The notes: generated by a model not told the origin, from the sequence alone. Counted from the stretch's first letter, positions 34,686-43,617 are shown. The stretch: 64,000 nt of DNA from Streptomyces dysideae (GCF_001514305.1 NZ_KQ949100.1:72376-136375); one strand, 5' to 3'. Numbers and translations are program-made.

Positions 34686-35626
34686 GCCGCCTCCATCCAG
34701 ATGTCGGCGAGGGACTCTTCGAGATTGATCCGGGGGCGCCAGCCGAGCCGGTCGCGTGCGGTGCGCACGTCGGCCTGCTGCCAGCTGCCGCAACCGTCCG
34801 GGTACGCGAGCGGGGCCGCGTGGTCGGATTCGGAGCGGGGGTGCCCGATGGCTGCCCTGAGCGGGCCGGGAGGTCCGTCGAGTTCGTGGAGGGCGCCGCC
34901 GTATCCGGCCACGCGCGCGAGGACGGCGGCGGCATCACGGAGGCGGACGGCACGGCCCGAGCCGATGTTGATGACGCCCTGCGCGGCGGAGAGCGACGCG
35001 GCGTGCACGGCGCGAGCGACGTCGCGTACGTCGACGAAGTCGCGCTGGGCGCCGAGGCCGCCGAGCTTGAGCTCGCCGTCGCCGGACTGCATGGCGCGGC
35101 GCATGGCCTCGGCGAGGCGGCCGAGCGGGGAGCCGGCCGGGGTACCGGGTCCGGCGGGTGAGAAGACGCGGAGCACGACGGCGTCCAGGCCGGAGCCCAG
35201 GACCAGTTCCGTGGCGGCGAGTTTGCTGACGCCGTACGGGCCGCCGGGGCGCGGGACGGCGTCCTCGGCCGTGGAGGAGCCGGGCTGGCTGGGGCCGTAC
35301 TCCGCGCCGCAGCCGATCTGCACCAGGCGGGCGCCGCAGCCGCTGCGGCGCAGGGCCTCGCAGACGGTGGCGACGGCGACGGTGTTGTGCCGGGTGAGTT
35401 CGCGGGCGCCGCCACGGGTGGCGCCGGCGCAGTTGACGACGACGCCGGGGTGGACCGCGTCGAGGAAGCGGGTGAGGGCGCCGGGGCTGCCGGACGCGAG
35501 GTCGAAGCGGACATCGGCGTCGTCGCCGCGGCCGAGAGCGGTGAGCTGGACGGCGGGGTCTGCGAGCAGTCGGTCGGCGACGAAGCGGCCGAGGTAGCCA
35601 TTGGCTCCGATCAGCAGGACTCTCAT
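34673..35626 (-). CDS. NAD-dependent nucleotide-sugar epimerase/dehydratase
   Basis: A 317-residue extended SDR. VLLIGANGYLGRFVADRLL is the N-terminal GxxGxxG dinucleotide motif; VNCAGATRGGA follows. The catalytic YxxxK is seen in GGPYGVSKLAATELVL. RDFVDVRDVARAVHAA and VINIGSGRAVRLRDA match sugar epimerases. It would supply an activated sugar, for example by C4 epimerisation of UDP-GlcNAc to UDP-GalNAc as PelX does; the actual substrate is inferred from context. It overlaps the spherulin-like gene downstream by 13 bases and lies 135 bases after the polytopic membrane protein gene. Confidence 0.88.
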   Translation of the reverse strand: MRVLLIGANGYLGRFVADRLLADPAVQLTALGRGDDADVRFDLASGSPGALTRFLDAVHPGVVVNCAGATRGGARELTRHNTVAVATVCEALRRSGCGARLVQIGCGAEYGPSQPGSSTAEDAVPRPGGPYGVSKLAATELVLGSGLDAVVLRVFSPAGPGTPAGSPLGRLAEAMRRAMQSGDGELKLGGLGAQRDFVDVRDVARAVHAASLSAAQGVINIGSGRAVRLRDAAAVLARVAGYGGALHELDGPPGPLRAAIGHPRSESDHAAPLAYPDGCGSWQQADVRTARDRLGWRPRINLEESLADIWMEAACRI

Positions 35627-35761
35627 CGGGCGGCTCCCGGAGCCGAGGGTTCGGGTCGGGAGGTGATCATCTGGGGTTCTCCTTCGGAGGGGATCTTCAG
35701 CGGGTTGGGAGGGGGTGCGCGTTCGCCTGCGGTGTCGTTGGGGGGCGGGACCGCCGGCGCG

Positions 35762-37513
35762 TCACCATGGCTGGTACGCCGTTGCGTGGGCCGAGGCCCG
35801 GGTGAGGGTGCGGGTCGCGTGGATCAGCAGGGTCAAGGCCCCGATGCCGCAGGCGAGCGCCGGGACGCCGCCCGGCCCGAAGACGGTGGCGAGGGTCTCG
35901 ACGGGCACGGCCAGGAAGTCGCAGCCGGGGAGGCGGCCCGCGAAGACCGTGGCCAGGGCGGCCGCCTCGGCGACGGCCGCGGCGGTGAGGACGACCACGG
36001 GCGCGTGGGTGAAGCCGTGGGCGGTGAGGAGCCGGGCGAGGAACAGGAGGGCGCCGAGGGTGAGGGCCGGGGCGACGGCGGCGGGCTCGTCGAGGGTCGT
36101 GGCGGAGAGGGTCAGCAGGGCCGTCAGAGCACACAGGAACAGGGCGAACGTGCCGAACAGCAGCGGCTGTACGGCGCCGGCGAAGTCCTCCAGCCCTCGG
36201 CTGGACGCCAGTTTGCGGCGGGCGCCCGCGGCGAAGAGGTGGGCACACCAGGCCGCGGGCGCGCAGGCCAGGGTGAGGGCCAGGACCGGGGCCGCGGTGA
36301 GGGGCCAGGGGCCGTCCGCGGCGCCCGTGGGCAGGGCGTCGGGGCCTCCGGCGAGGGCCGCGCGGAGCAGACCGTCGCCGAGGAGGGCGTAGGCGACGAG
36401 CCAGCATGTCCAGGTGCCGGTCGGGCGGGCGTGGTCCGGGGCGGTCAGCGGGCCGCGGGACAGGGCCGCGCGCAGGGCGAGGGCCACGGCGAGGACGCCC
36501 ACGGCGGCCGCGATCAGGCGGGACTGTCCCTGGGTGAGGTGCAGGGCGGTGAGGGCCGCCACGCAGAGCGCGCCGGGGAGGAGGACGAGGAGGGCCCAGT
36601 CGGCCCGTGCGCGCGGGGCCGCGAGGGCCGTGGCGCTCGGCGGGGTCTCTCCGTCGCGGGGCACGCGTGCGTACATCTCCTCCGCGAGGGAGAAGACGTC
36701 CCGGTGCCGGAAGCGCGCCGCGGTCCGTTCGGTGACGCCGTGAGCCTCCAGACCCGCCGCGATCTCCAAGGGGTCCACGGCCCGTTCGCACAGCTCGCGG
36801 TGCCGGTGCATCAGCGCCTTCACCGGGTCGGCGGCGGTACGGCGAGTGGGGGTCTGCCGACGGGTGGGGGGCGTTTCGGCGGAGCGGATACCGGCGGGGC
36901 GCTGCTCACCGGGCCGCGCGCCGAGGGCGATGTCATCGCCTCGCGTACCGGAGCAGGCATCGCGTCGCACGTCGGTGCCGGCGTCGCCTCCCGCGTCGGT
37001 GGTCGATACGGCGCCACGCGCGTCGGCGGTGCCCTCCACGCCTCCGGCGTCGCACGCATCGGCGTCGGGCTCCGCACCTTCGACGTCACACGCATCGACG
37101 TTGCTCTCCGCGCCGGCAGCGCCACACGCGCGCTCTCCGACGCCAACGCCCCACGCATCACCGGCCGCGACAGCGCCGCGCGCCAGGGCGTCGGCGTCAC
37201 CGTCCCACGCATCGCCAGCCGCTGCGGCACCGCGCGCATCAGCGTTGCTCTCCGCGCCGTCAGCGCCACACGCACGCTCTCCAACAGCACCGTCCCACGC
37301 GTCGCCGACCGTTGCGGCGCCGCGTGCACGGTCGCCGGCGTGGGCATTCCCCGGGCCCCCGGACGCCTCACCGTCCCGACCGTCCCGCTCCGCCCCGCCG
37401 TCCGCGTCGGCGCCCCCGCGGCCGTTCGCCTCCAGCCACTCCCCCGACCGCTCGTCCCACGCGCCGGGGCTGGCCGGCCTGCCGGGGCGGTCCAGTTCGC
37501 CCAGGCCGCTCAT
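35762..37513 (-). CDS. Polytopic membrane protein with a repetitive N-terminal region, Pel-like locus
   Basis: A 583-residue protein. Residues about 1-210 are a low-complexity Ala/Gly/Asp/Cys tract made of degenerate units such as AWDGAVGERACGADGAESN. Residues about 215-290 are a soluble helical segment (MHRHRELCERAVDPLEIAAGLEAHG, FRHRDVFSLAEEMYARVP). From residue 300 on there are about ten hydrophobic helices (LLVLLPGALCVAALTALHL, LLFGTFALFLCALTALLTL, PALACGIGALTLLIHATRTL). The start codon overlaps the glycosyltransferase stop as ATGA, so translation is coupled. By position and topology it could be the export or assembly channel (PelG-like) of a polysaccharide system; I cannot show PelG homology from sequence alone. 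Confidence 0.78.
   Translation of the reverse strand: MSGLGELDRPGRPASPGAWDERSGEWLEANGRGGADADGGAERDGRDGEASGGPGNAHAGDRARGAATVGDAWDGAVGERACGADGAESNADARGAAAAGDAWDGDADALARGAVAAGDAWGVGVGERACGAAGAESNVDACDVEGAEPDADACDAGGVEGTADARGAVSTTDAGGDAGTDVRRDACSGTRGDDIALGARPGEQRPAGIRSAETPPTRRQTPTRRTAADPVKALMHRHRELCERAVDPLEIAAGLEAHGVTERTAARFRHRDVFSLAEEMYARVPRDGETPPSATALAAPRARADWALLVLLPGALCVAALTALHLTQGQSRLIAAAVGVLAVALALRAALSRGPLTAPDHARPTGTWTCWLVAYALLGDGLLRAALAGGPDALPTGAADGPWPLTAAPVLALTLACAPAAWCAHLFAAGARRKLASSRGLEDFAGAVQPLLFGTFALFLCALTALLTLSATTLDEPAAVAPALTLGALLFLARLLTAHGFTHAPVVVLTAAAVAEAAALATVFAGRLPGCDFLAVPVETLATVFGPGGVPALACGIGALTLLIHATRTLTRASAHATAYQPW
36870..37450 (-). repeat. Degenerate 144-bp repeats in the membrane protein N-terminus
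   Basis: Copies beginning at 37101 and 37245 (period 144 bases, 48 codons) share long identical runs such as TTGCTCTCCGCGCCG, with further diverged units around them encoding Ala, Asp, Gly and Cys-rich sequence. The frame is maintained throughout. Confidence 0.75.
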
Positions 37514-39219
37514 CGTGCGCCCTCCGTCGCCGGTACCGGTGTGGTCGCGCGTACGGGTGCTCCCGCCGCCCAGCTGGGGCCGCCGCGGGCCACGACGGCG
37601 GATGTCCGTTCGGTCCAGCGGCCGGGGACATGGGCCTCCGCGGGCACCGCGAAGGGCAGGGGCTCGCCCGTCTCGTCGAGGACGACACGGCGGACCGGAG
37701 TGCGCGAGACGATCTCCAGGTAGATGTCGTGAAATGCCGCGATGTTCTGCTCGACGGTGAACAGCTCGACCGCACGCGCGCGTGCGGCGGCGCCCAGGCG
37801 CGCACGGCGCTCGGGGTCGCGCAGCAGCGCCACGCACGCTTCGGCGAGCGCCCGCGGATTGCGCGGCGGTACGACGAGACCGGTGCCGCCGATGACCTCC
37901 ACCACCGCGCCGACGTCCGTGGAGACCGTCGCACGCCCGCAGAACATCGCTTCGACCAGGCTGATCGGGAAGCCCTCGACGACGCTGGACAGCACGGTCA
38001 CGGCGCCGGAGGCGTACGCGTCCGGGAGGGTCGGAACCTCCGGGCCGCCGATCTCCTCGAAGGAGACCGGATTGTCGCCGACGGTGTGCGGACCGTCCGC
38101 CTCGTCGGGGAAGAGCTGCGCGGCCAGCACCTTGCAGTGGCCGAGATAGGCCTCGCCCTCCGCGCCGGAAGGGGCGCCGACGATCCGCAGGCGCGTCTTC
38201 GGCTCCTCCTTGCGGACCTCGGCAAAGGCGTGCAGGAGGGACACCAGGTCCTTGGCGGGTTCGATCCGGCCGACCCAGACGAGGGAGTCCGGGTCCGCGC
38301 ACTCCGGCGACTCCCCCGCCTCCGCGAAGCGGGAGGCGTCCATGCCGGGGTAGACCGTACGGAGCTTCGCGCGGTCGGCGCCGCAGCGCTCCTGCCAGCG
38401 GCGGGCGTGCGCGTTGCCGGGCGTGACGACCGCGGCCCGGTCGTAGATCTCGGCGGCGAGCCGGCCGTGGAAGGCGGCGAGCAGGGACCGTACGGCGGGC
38501 GAGGACTCCGTGGCGGCCAGGTAGTGCGTACGGAGCCGCACGCCGTACTCGGTCACCAGCAGCGGTACGCCGGAGAAGTGGCGGGCGAGCAGGCCGGGCA
38601 GGGCCGCCGGTCCGCCGGAGGCGGCATGGCACAGGTCGACCGAGCCGAGGCCGTCGTCCTCGTACCAGTCGAGCGAGAGCGGGCGCAGGGCACGTTCCAC
38701 ATGCGCGGCGACGGCGAGCAGGTCGGGCACGCGCGCCGCACGCGCCGTCCGCAGGGCGCCCGGCGCGCGACAAGCGCGTTCCAGGGCACGCACGGCGGCC
38801 TCGGAGCGGAGCGCCCCCACCAGGCCGCCCTCGTCGCGGGCGAGTTCGGCGAGCCCGTACAGCGCGTTGCCGAAACGGTCCGCCTCAAGGGCCGAAGCCT
38901 CCGACGAACCGGAGAGGCCTCCGGCAGCCCCGGCGCACAGCGCGGCCGCCAACTCGCCGTAGCACTCCGCGAACCGTCGGCGCGCACGGCGCCCGTACGC
39001 CACCCCGTCGTCCTCGGCCGCCCACAGGGGCGCCGTGCGCACCCGGCTGACCTGCGGCGGCAGCGGAACCCAGCCCTCGTCCTCCTGGCTCTCGCTGCGG
39101 CTGAGCGCGTAGATGTCGAACTCGTGCTGCCCAAGCCCGCGCACAACCCGGTCGCACCAGACCCTGACATCACCGCTCACATACGGATAGCCACCCTCCG
39201 TAAGCAGTCCGATCCGCAC
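37510..39219 (-). CDS. PelF-like GT4 family glycosyltransferase (DUF3492 type)
   Basis: A 569-residue protein from GTG 39219. It opens with VRIGLLTEGGYPYVSGDVR, the DUF3492 signature of PelF-type enzymes, and continues into a GT4 fold: WVGRIEPAKDLVSLLHAF for the donor-domain strand, EGFPISLVEAMFCGRATVST with the E-x7-E donor-binding motif, and GGTGLVVPPRNPRALAEA. PelF polymerises GalNAc-rich polysaccharide from UDP-sugar in the cytoplasm. It heads a unit followed by a polytopic membrane protein, an epimerase and a spherulin-4-like hydrolase, the set expected for a reduced Pel system. The last 40 residues are Pro/Ala/Val-rich and unlike PelF. Confidence 0.85.
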   Translation of the reverse strand: MRIGLLTEGGYPYVSGDVRVWCDRVVRGLGQHEFDIYALSRSESQEDEGWVPLPPQVSRVRTAPLWAAEDDGVAYGRRARRRFAECYGELAAALCAGAAGGLSGSSEASALEADRFGNALYGLAELARDEGGLVGALRSEAAVRALERACRAPGALRTARAARVPDLLAVAAHVERALRPLSLDWYEDDGLGSVDLCHAASGGPAALPGLLARHFSGVPLLVTEYGVRLRTHYLAATESSPAVRSLLAAFHGRLAAEIYDRAAVVTPGNAHARRWQERCGADRAKLRTVYPGMDASRFAEAGESPECADPDSLVWVGRIEPAKDLVSLLHAFAEVRKEEPKTRLRIVGAPSGAEGEAYLGHCKVLAAQLFPDEADGPHTVGDNPVSFEEIGGPEVPTLPDAYASGAVTVLSSVVEGFPISLVEAMFCGRATVSTDVGAVVEVIGGTGLVVPPRNPRALAEACVALLRDPERRARLGAAARARAVELFTVEQNIAAFHDIYLEIVSRTPVRRVVLDETGEPLPFAVPAEAHVPGRWTERTSAVVARGGPSWAAGAPVRATTPVPATEGAR

Positions 39220-39441
39220 GAGGACACCCCCGATCTCCCGTAAGGGGAGCCGCCGTTGACCCGGCGGCTCACAGCGGGACGAACGTATGCGGACAAGGCG
39301 GTGCCGCGACGGACGGTTGTCCATCGCGCCACCAAAAGGGGTGAACCGTCGTAACTTTCCCGCGCAGGTCGCGTTCCGTCTCGCTAAGAGATCAAGTGCG
39401 CACGGATCGTCACGCCCGAGCGGCCCAGGCCAGCGTGCCCG

Positions 39442-40902
39442 TCAACTCCCGGGGTACGGCCAGGGGTTGGCCCGGCACTGGATGCCGCCGTGGTTCAGGA
39501 ACTTGGTCTGCTGCTGCATGACCGGGGCGAGTTCGCCGTTCTTGTCGCAGGTCACGTGGCCGTAGCCGAGCCGGTGGCCGATCTCGTGGTTGATCAGCAT
39601 CTGCCGGTAGGCGTGGATCTGGTCGCCGTAGGTCTTCGATCCCTGTGCCCACCGGTACGCGTTGATCATCACGCGCTCGGTGGCGGCGGAGTCGCACGAC
39701 ACGTTGTCCACGGTGGTGTCGAGGCCGGACTTGGCGCACCAGTCGGCGGTGGTGCCGGGGCTGGCGAGGGTGATCACGAAGTCGGGCTTGCCGGAGTGGA
39801 TGCGCTCGAAGGTACGGGCGCCGTTGTGGGACCAGCTCCGGTCGTCGTTGAGCGTCTTCTGGACGGCCTGCGCGAAGAGTTCAGCGTCGAGCCCGAGGCC
39901 CTGCTCCACGTCCACCCGGTAGGTGAACTTCCGGCCCGCGCCGGGCGCCCGGTCGATGCCCTGGACGGCGTCGAACTTGCCCGACCCCGCGAGGGTGGGG
40001 CTGAGCGCGTACGTCCGACCCATCTGCTGCTCGTACGTCGGTGGCGCCGCGGCGCTCGGCGCGTCGGACGGCGTCGGCCGCCCGTCCGCGCGTGAGGCGG
40101 AGTCGGGGGTGTCCCGGGCCTGGTCGGTGGCGGACTGCGACTGTACGTCGGCTTCGTCGCGCCCGTCCGCGACCTGCCCGCCCACGACGACGGCCAGCAC
40201 GGTGGTGACGGCGGCGGCCGCGATGCCGGTGAAGGTCCGCCCCTTGGAGCCCTTGGCCACCGCGGGTTCGCCGGTCGGCGGGGCGTCGTCGTCGACGACG
40301 TCGTTCTCGATGCCGGTCCCGGTCCGGGGGTCCCAGTCGGTGACGGCGGCGTACGGGTCGGCGGCATGCGCGGAGGTCGCCGTACGGGGCGCGAAGAGGT
40401 CCACGTCCTCGCCGTCGAAGGCGTCGACGTAGTCCTGCCGGGGCCCGTACGGGGGCGCGTGCCGCTGCCGCGGTACTGGAGCGTCGGCCCTCACCGGGGC
40501 GCCGTACGCACTCCCCGCCTGCCCTCTCAACTCGCCCCAGCCACCACCGGGTTCACGCTGCTCGGGGTGCCCGCCGCGGACCCGCGGGGTGCCGCGGGCG
40601 GGGGTGCCGTCGGGGAGGCGGGGGATGCCATGGGCGGGGGTGCCGTCGGGAAACCGCGGAACCCCATGCGCGGGCGTGCCCTCGGGAAACCGCGGAGCGC
40701 CGTACGCGGGCGTCCCACCCCCAGGCACCCCCTGCTGCCCCGCAGGCGGCCCCGGAACCCGGCGCCCACCCGGCACTGGCCGACCCCGCGGATCCGCCCC
40801 CGTCTCCGGCGGCGGCCCCTGCGGGATCCGTGCACCCCGCTGTGCAGTTGTGTCGGGGGCGTCGCCCTTGGGGGCGGGCCCGCGGCGGCTATGGCGTCCC
40901 AC
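39442..40902 (-). CDS. DUF3152 protein with a metzincin-type zinc motif
   Basis: A 486-residue protein. Residues 1-230 are cytoplasmic and Pro/Gly-rich with many GTPAHGVPRFPD-like repeats; one membrane helix follows (FTGIAAAAVTTVLAVVVGG), then an external Asp/Ser/Pro-rich spacer and a C-terminal domain. That domain contains INHEIGHRLGYGH, an exact HExxHxxGxxH zinc-binding sequence, and a methionine shortly after (APVMQQQ) at the place of a Met-turn, plus two flanking cysteines (DWCAKS, VTCDK) that may form a disulfide. DUF3152 is listed as uncharacterised, but this layout reads as a membrane-anchored extracellular metallopeptidase. The neighbour order (TetR, DUF3107) matches mycobacteria. Confidence 0.88.
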   Translation of the reverse strand: MGRHSRRGPAPKGDAPDTTAQRGARIPQGPPPETGADPRGRPVPGGRRVPGPPAGQQGVPGGGTPAYGAPRFPEGTPAHGVPRFPDGTPAHGIPRLPDGTPARGTPRVRGGHPEQREPGGGWGELRGQAGSAYGAPVRADAPVPRQRHAPPYGPRQDYVDAFDGEDVDLFAPRTATSAHAADPYAAVTDWDPRTGTGIENDVVDDDAPPTGEPAVAKGSKGRTFTGIAAAAVTTVLAVVVGGQVADGRDEADVQSQSATDQARDTPDSASRADGRPTPSDAPSAAAPPTYEQQMGRTYALSPTLAGSGKFDAVQGIDRAPGAGRKFTYRVDVEQGLGLDAELFAQAVQKTLNDDRSWSHNGARTFERIHSGKPDFVITLASPGTTADWCAKSGLDTTVDNVSCDSAATERVMINAYRWAQGSKTYGDQIHAYRQMLINHEIGHRLGYGHVTCDKNGELAPVMQQQTKFLNHGGIQCRANPWPYPGS

Positions 40903-40910
40903 GTCGCGCC

Positions 40911-41942
40911 TCAGCTCCCCGCGTTCTCGGTCACGTTCTCGGTCACAGCTCCACCATCAACCATGGCCGTCTTGGCACCGGTCGGCAACTCGCCGAGGTC
41001 CGCGAGGAGTTCACGGAACGCCCGCGCCACCGTATCCGGATACTCCATCATCGCCACGTGTCCGGCCTCCGGCAGGCTGAGCAGCCGGGAGTCGCGGAAG
41101 GCGCGGGCCGCCCGCTGGGCCATGCGGTAGCCGACGAGCTGGTCGCGGCCGCCGTAGACGAGGAGCGTCGGTGCGAGGACCCGCTCGGCCTGGCGCCACA
41201 GCGCGTGCTGGCCGCCCAGTGTGTACGCGTTGACGATCCCGCGCGCGGAACGTGTCATCGCGTCCCAGAAGTACGGCAGTTGCAGCCGCCGTTCCATCTC
41301 CTCCACGGCGTTGCGGAACCCTTCCGGCGTCACCCGCCCGGGATCGCCGTAACACAGGGCCAAGACCCCGCGGACCCGCTGCTCCACCGTCCACTCCCTG
41401 GTCAGTTTGGTGAAGAGCGCGGTCACGCCGGGCACCGCCAGCAGCCCCGTGGGCACGGCGGTGCGCTGGACGCGGAGTTCGGGCAGTGCGGGCGACACGA
41501 GGGTGAGCGTACGGACGAGGTCGGGCCGTACGGCGGAGACGCGCGTGGTGACCGCGCCACCGAGTGAGTTGCCGAAAAGATGCACGGGTCCACGGCCGGA
41601 CGCGTCGAGGTATCGGATCACCGCACGCGCGTGTGCCGTGACGGAGTAGTCGCCGTCGTCCGGTGGCGGGGAGTTGCCGAAGCCCGGCAGGTCGACGGCC
41701 TCGCAGTCGGCGACGTCCTCCAGCAACGGCATCAGCGACGACCAGTTCTGCGACGAACCGCCCAGGCCATGGACATAGAGCGCGGGCGGCAGGCCCTCGC
41801 GCGCCGACGGCCTCGACCGCACCGACAGCGTGATCCCCGGCAGCCCGACCGACCTGAGCCGCTCGCCCTCTGCGACCCGGACGGTCGCCACCTTCGGGAG
41901 CACATTTGCGGCAGGCGCGGACGGCAGCTCGGTCGAAGACAT
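40911..41942 (-). CDS. Alpha/beta-fold hydrolase
   Basis: A 343-residue single-domain hydrolase. LYVHGLGGSSQNWSSL is the oxyanion-hole strand, AVDLPGFGNSPPPDDGDYSV follows, HLFGNSLGGAVTTR has the nucleophile Ser in GNSLGG, YGGRDQLVG carries the acid Asp and LPEAGHVAMMEYPD the catalytic His. All three triad positions are present. The tail (residues 325-343) is repetitive (AVTENVTENAGS). There is no signal peptide. It lies 8 bases upstream of the DUF3152 gene on the same strand, so the two are co-transcribed. Substrate unknown; the family includes lipases, epoxide hydrolases and dehalogenases. Confidence 0.88.
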   Translation of the reverse strand: MSSTELPSAPAANVLPKVATVRVAEGERLRSVGLPGITLSVRSRPSAREGLPPALYVHGLGGSSQNWSSLMPLLEDVADCEAVDLPGFGNSPPPDDGDYSVTAHARAVIRYLDASGRGPVHLFGNSLGGAVTTRVSAVRPDLVRTLTLVSPALPELRVQRTAVPTGLLAVPGVTALFTKLTREWTVEQRVRGVLALCYGDPGRVTPEGFRNAVEEMERRLQLPYFWDAMTRSARGIVNAYTLGGQHALWRQAERVLAPTLLVYGGRDQLVGYRMAQRAARAFRDSRLLSLPEAGHVAMMEYPDTVARAFRELLADLGELPTGAKTAMVDGGAVTENVTENAGS

Positions 41943-42123
41943 GCGGCAATGTTACGAGACGATCACGCAGTGGTTCATGTGTTCGCCGTCACAAAATGTT
42001 CGTCGTCCCGGACGGCAGGCGGATCGCATGGCGTCCGGATCGGGTGTCTCCTAGGCTCGTACGCAGGGCACCCGTATGTGGCCCCCTGCTTCGTTCAGGG
42101 ACGTACTAGGAAGGGAGCCCGCC

Positions 42124-42348
42124 ATGACCGTCGACCCCAGCGACCCCGAGACCTTCGAGGACGAGAACAGCCAGGAAGACCAGGAGTTCGACGTCGAGGC
42201 CCCGCCCGCCGACGCGGCCGAGCAGCACGCGGACGTCAGGCCGGACCGCGACGACGACCTGACCGGCGTCGAACCCGACCGCGCCAACGAGGCCGACCTC
42301 ATCGAACAGTCCCGCGTGGTCTCCATCGACGAGGACGACTACCGGTGA
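42124..42348 (+). CDS. Small acidic protein, 74 aa, unknown function
   Basis: A 74-residue protein with an ATG preceded by GGAAGGGAG. It is very acidic: roughly a third of the residues are Asp or Glu (DPSDPETFEDENSQEDQEFD, ending VVSIDEDDYR). No cysteine, membrane segment or fold was recognised; it is likely disordered. It stands alone between divergent hydrolase and TetR genes, with about 210 bases on each side. The clean ribosome site and the conserved-looking tail suggest a real gene. Such acidic peptides often bind cations or basic proteins, but nothing here shows it. Confidence 0.75.
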   Translation: MTVDPSDPETFEDENSQEDQEFDVEAPPADAAEQHADVRPDRDDDLTGVEPDRANEADLIEQSRVVSIDEDDYR

Positions 42349-42559
42349 AGTGCGACTGCCGGTGAAGTGTGACAAGGGGGGCCACTGAGCTGGAGCGAGG
42401 CAGGATAATGCCCGACCTGCACCTTTTTGAAACCCTCTGTGCGGCTTTTATCACCGTCCGGTCCGTGAAATTCTGCGCTCGCAGCGCGCACACAGGGGTT
42501 ACCGAAAAGTACGATGGCGGCGCGGCGCACACCGCATGTGGACGACTTTGGGAGGCGGC

Positions 42560-43201
42560 GTGACAGCCATCGAGCAGACAGAGGCGGCACGCCCGCGAGG
42601 CACGCGCCTGCCGCGCCGTGCCCGACGGAACCAGCTGCTGGGCGCCGCCCAGGAAGTCTTCGTGGCGCAGGGTTACCACGCGGCCGCGATGGACGACATC
42701 GCCGAGCGTGCCGGGGTCAGCAAGCCGGTGCTGTACCAGCACTTTCCGGGCAAGCTCGACCTTTACCTCGCGCTGCTGGACCAGCACTGCGAGTCCCTGA
42801 TCCAGTCCGTACGGAACGCACTGGCGTCGACGACCGACAACAAGCAGCGTGTACGGGCGACGATGGACGCGTACTTCGCGTACGTCGAGGACGACGGCGG
42901 CGCCTTCCGTCTGGTCTTCGAGTCGGACCTGACGAACGAGCCCGCCGTGCGCGAGCGCGTCGACAAGGTCACGAACGAGTGCTCGGAGGCGATCTGCGAC
43001 GTCATCGCCGAGGACACCGGCCTGTCACGGGCCGAGTCCATGCTGCTGGCGTCCGGACTCGGCGGGCTCGCGCAGGTCGTGGCTCGTTCCTGGCTGCACA
43101 GCGACCGCAGCGTGCCGCGCGACCAGGCGGTGCAGCTGCTGACCTCCCTGGCATGGCGGGGCATCGCGGGCTTCCCGCTGCACGGCACGGATCAGCACTG
43201 A
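42560..43201 (+). CDS. TetR family transcriptional regulator
   Basis: A 213-residue regulator from GTG 42560, just after GGGAGGCGGC. The N-terminal helix-turn-helix is typical: RRNQLLGAAQEVFVAQGYHAAAMDDIAERAGVSKPVLYQHFPGK spans residues about 21-64, written here only in outline, with AERAGVSKPVLYQHF as the recognition part. The C-terminal ligand domain is about 150 residues with no identifiable ligand. The same TetR next to DUF3107 and DUF3152 occurs in mycobacteria, so it is part of the conserved block. No palindromic operator was obvious in the 211 bases upstream. Confidence 0.9.
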   Translation: MTAIEQTEAARPRGTRLPRRARRNQLLGAAQEVFVAQGYHAAAMDDIAERAGVSKPVLYQHFPGKLDLYLALLDQHCESLIQSVRNALASTTDNKQRVRATMDAYFAYVEDDGGAFRLVFESDLTNEPAVRERVDKVTNECSEAICDVIAEDTGLSRAESMLLASGLGGLAQVVARSWLHSDRSVPRDQAVQLLTSLAWRGIAGFPLHGTDQH

Positions 43202-43336
43202 CCGACCGTTTGTTCCCGCGCGCTGTTCGCTCCTGGCGTTCTCGCGCGGAACGTGTACGTCCCCTCACCGGGCTAATGTGTGCTGGGTACGGCGCGGAAG
43301 GTCGCGCACTTCACTGACCGTCGGAGGGACATAGCC

Positions 43337-43564
43337 GTGGAGGTCAAGATCGGCGTGCAGCACGCGCCCCGCGAGATCGTTCTGGAGAGCGGTCAGAGCG
43401 CCGAGGAGGTCGAGAAGGCCGTGGCCGAGGCGCTGGCCGGAAAGACGCAGCTGCTGAGCCTCGTGGACGAGCACGGCCGCAAGGTGCTGGTCCCGGCCGA
43501 CCGTCTCGCGTACGTCGAGCTCGGTGAGCCGGCTCCGCGCAAGGTGGGCTTCGGCGCGCTGTAG
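43337..43564 (+). CDS. DUF3107 family protein
   Basis: A 75-residue protein from GTG 43337, with GGAGGG upstream. It starts VEVKIGVQHAPREIVLES and contains SAEEVEKAVAEAL and GRKVLVPADRLAYVEL, the DUF3107 pattern (the mycobacterial relative is the 9.4-kDa protein next to the TetR gene). It is a small alpha-beta protein of unknown function, predicted cytoplasmic. It lies 135 bases after the TetR gene and is followed by a strong terminator, so the two may share a transcript or it may have its own promoter. Confidence 0.92.
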   Translation: MEVKIGVQHAPREIVLESGQSAEEVEKAVAEALAGKTQLLSLVDEHGRKVLVPADRLAYVELGEPAPRKVGFGAL

Positions 43565-43575
43565 GCAGACGTGCA

Positions 43576-43617
43576 GGGAGGGGCCCGGCGACATCGGTCG
43601 CCGGGCCCCTCCCTTTT
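43576..43617 (+). terminator. Intrinsic terminator after the DUF3107 gene
   Basis: Perfect 17-bp stem, arms 43576-43592 and 43597-43613 (GGGAGGGGCCCGGCGAC and partner), a 4-base loop, then a run of T. It starts 12 bases after the stop codon and is the clearest rho-independent terminator in the window. Confidence 0.95.
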
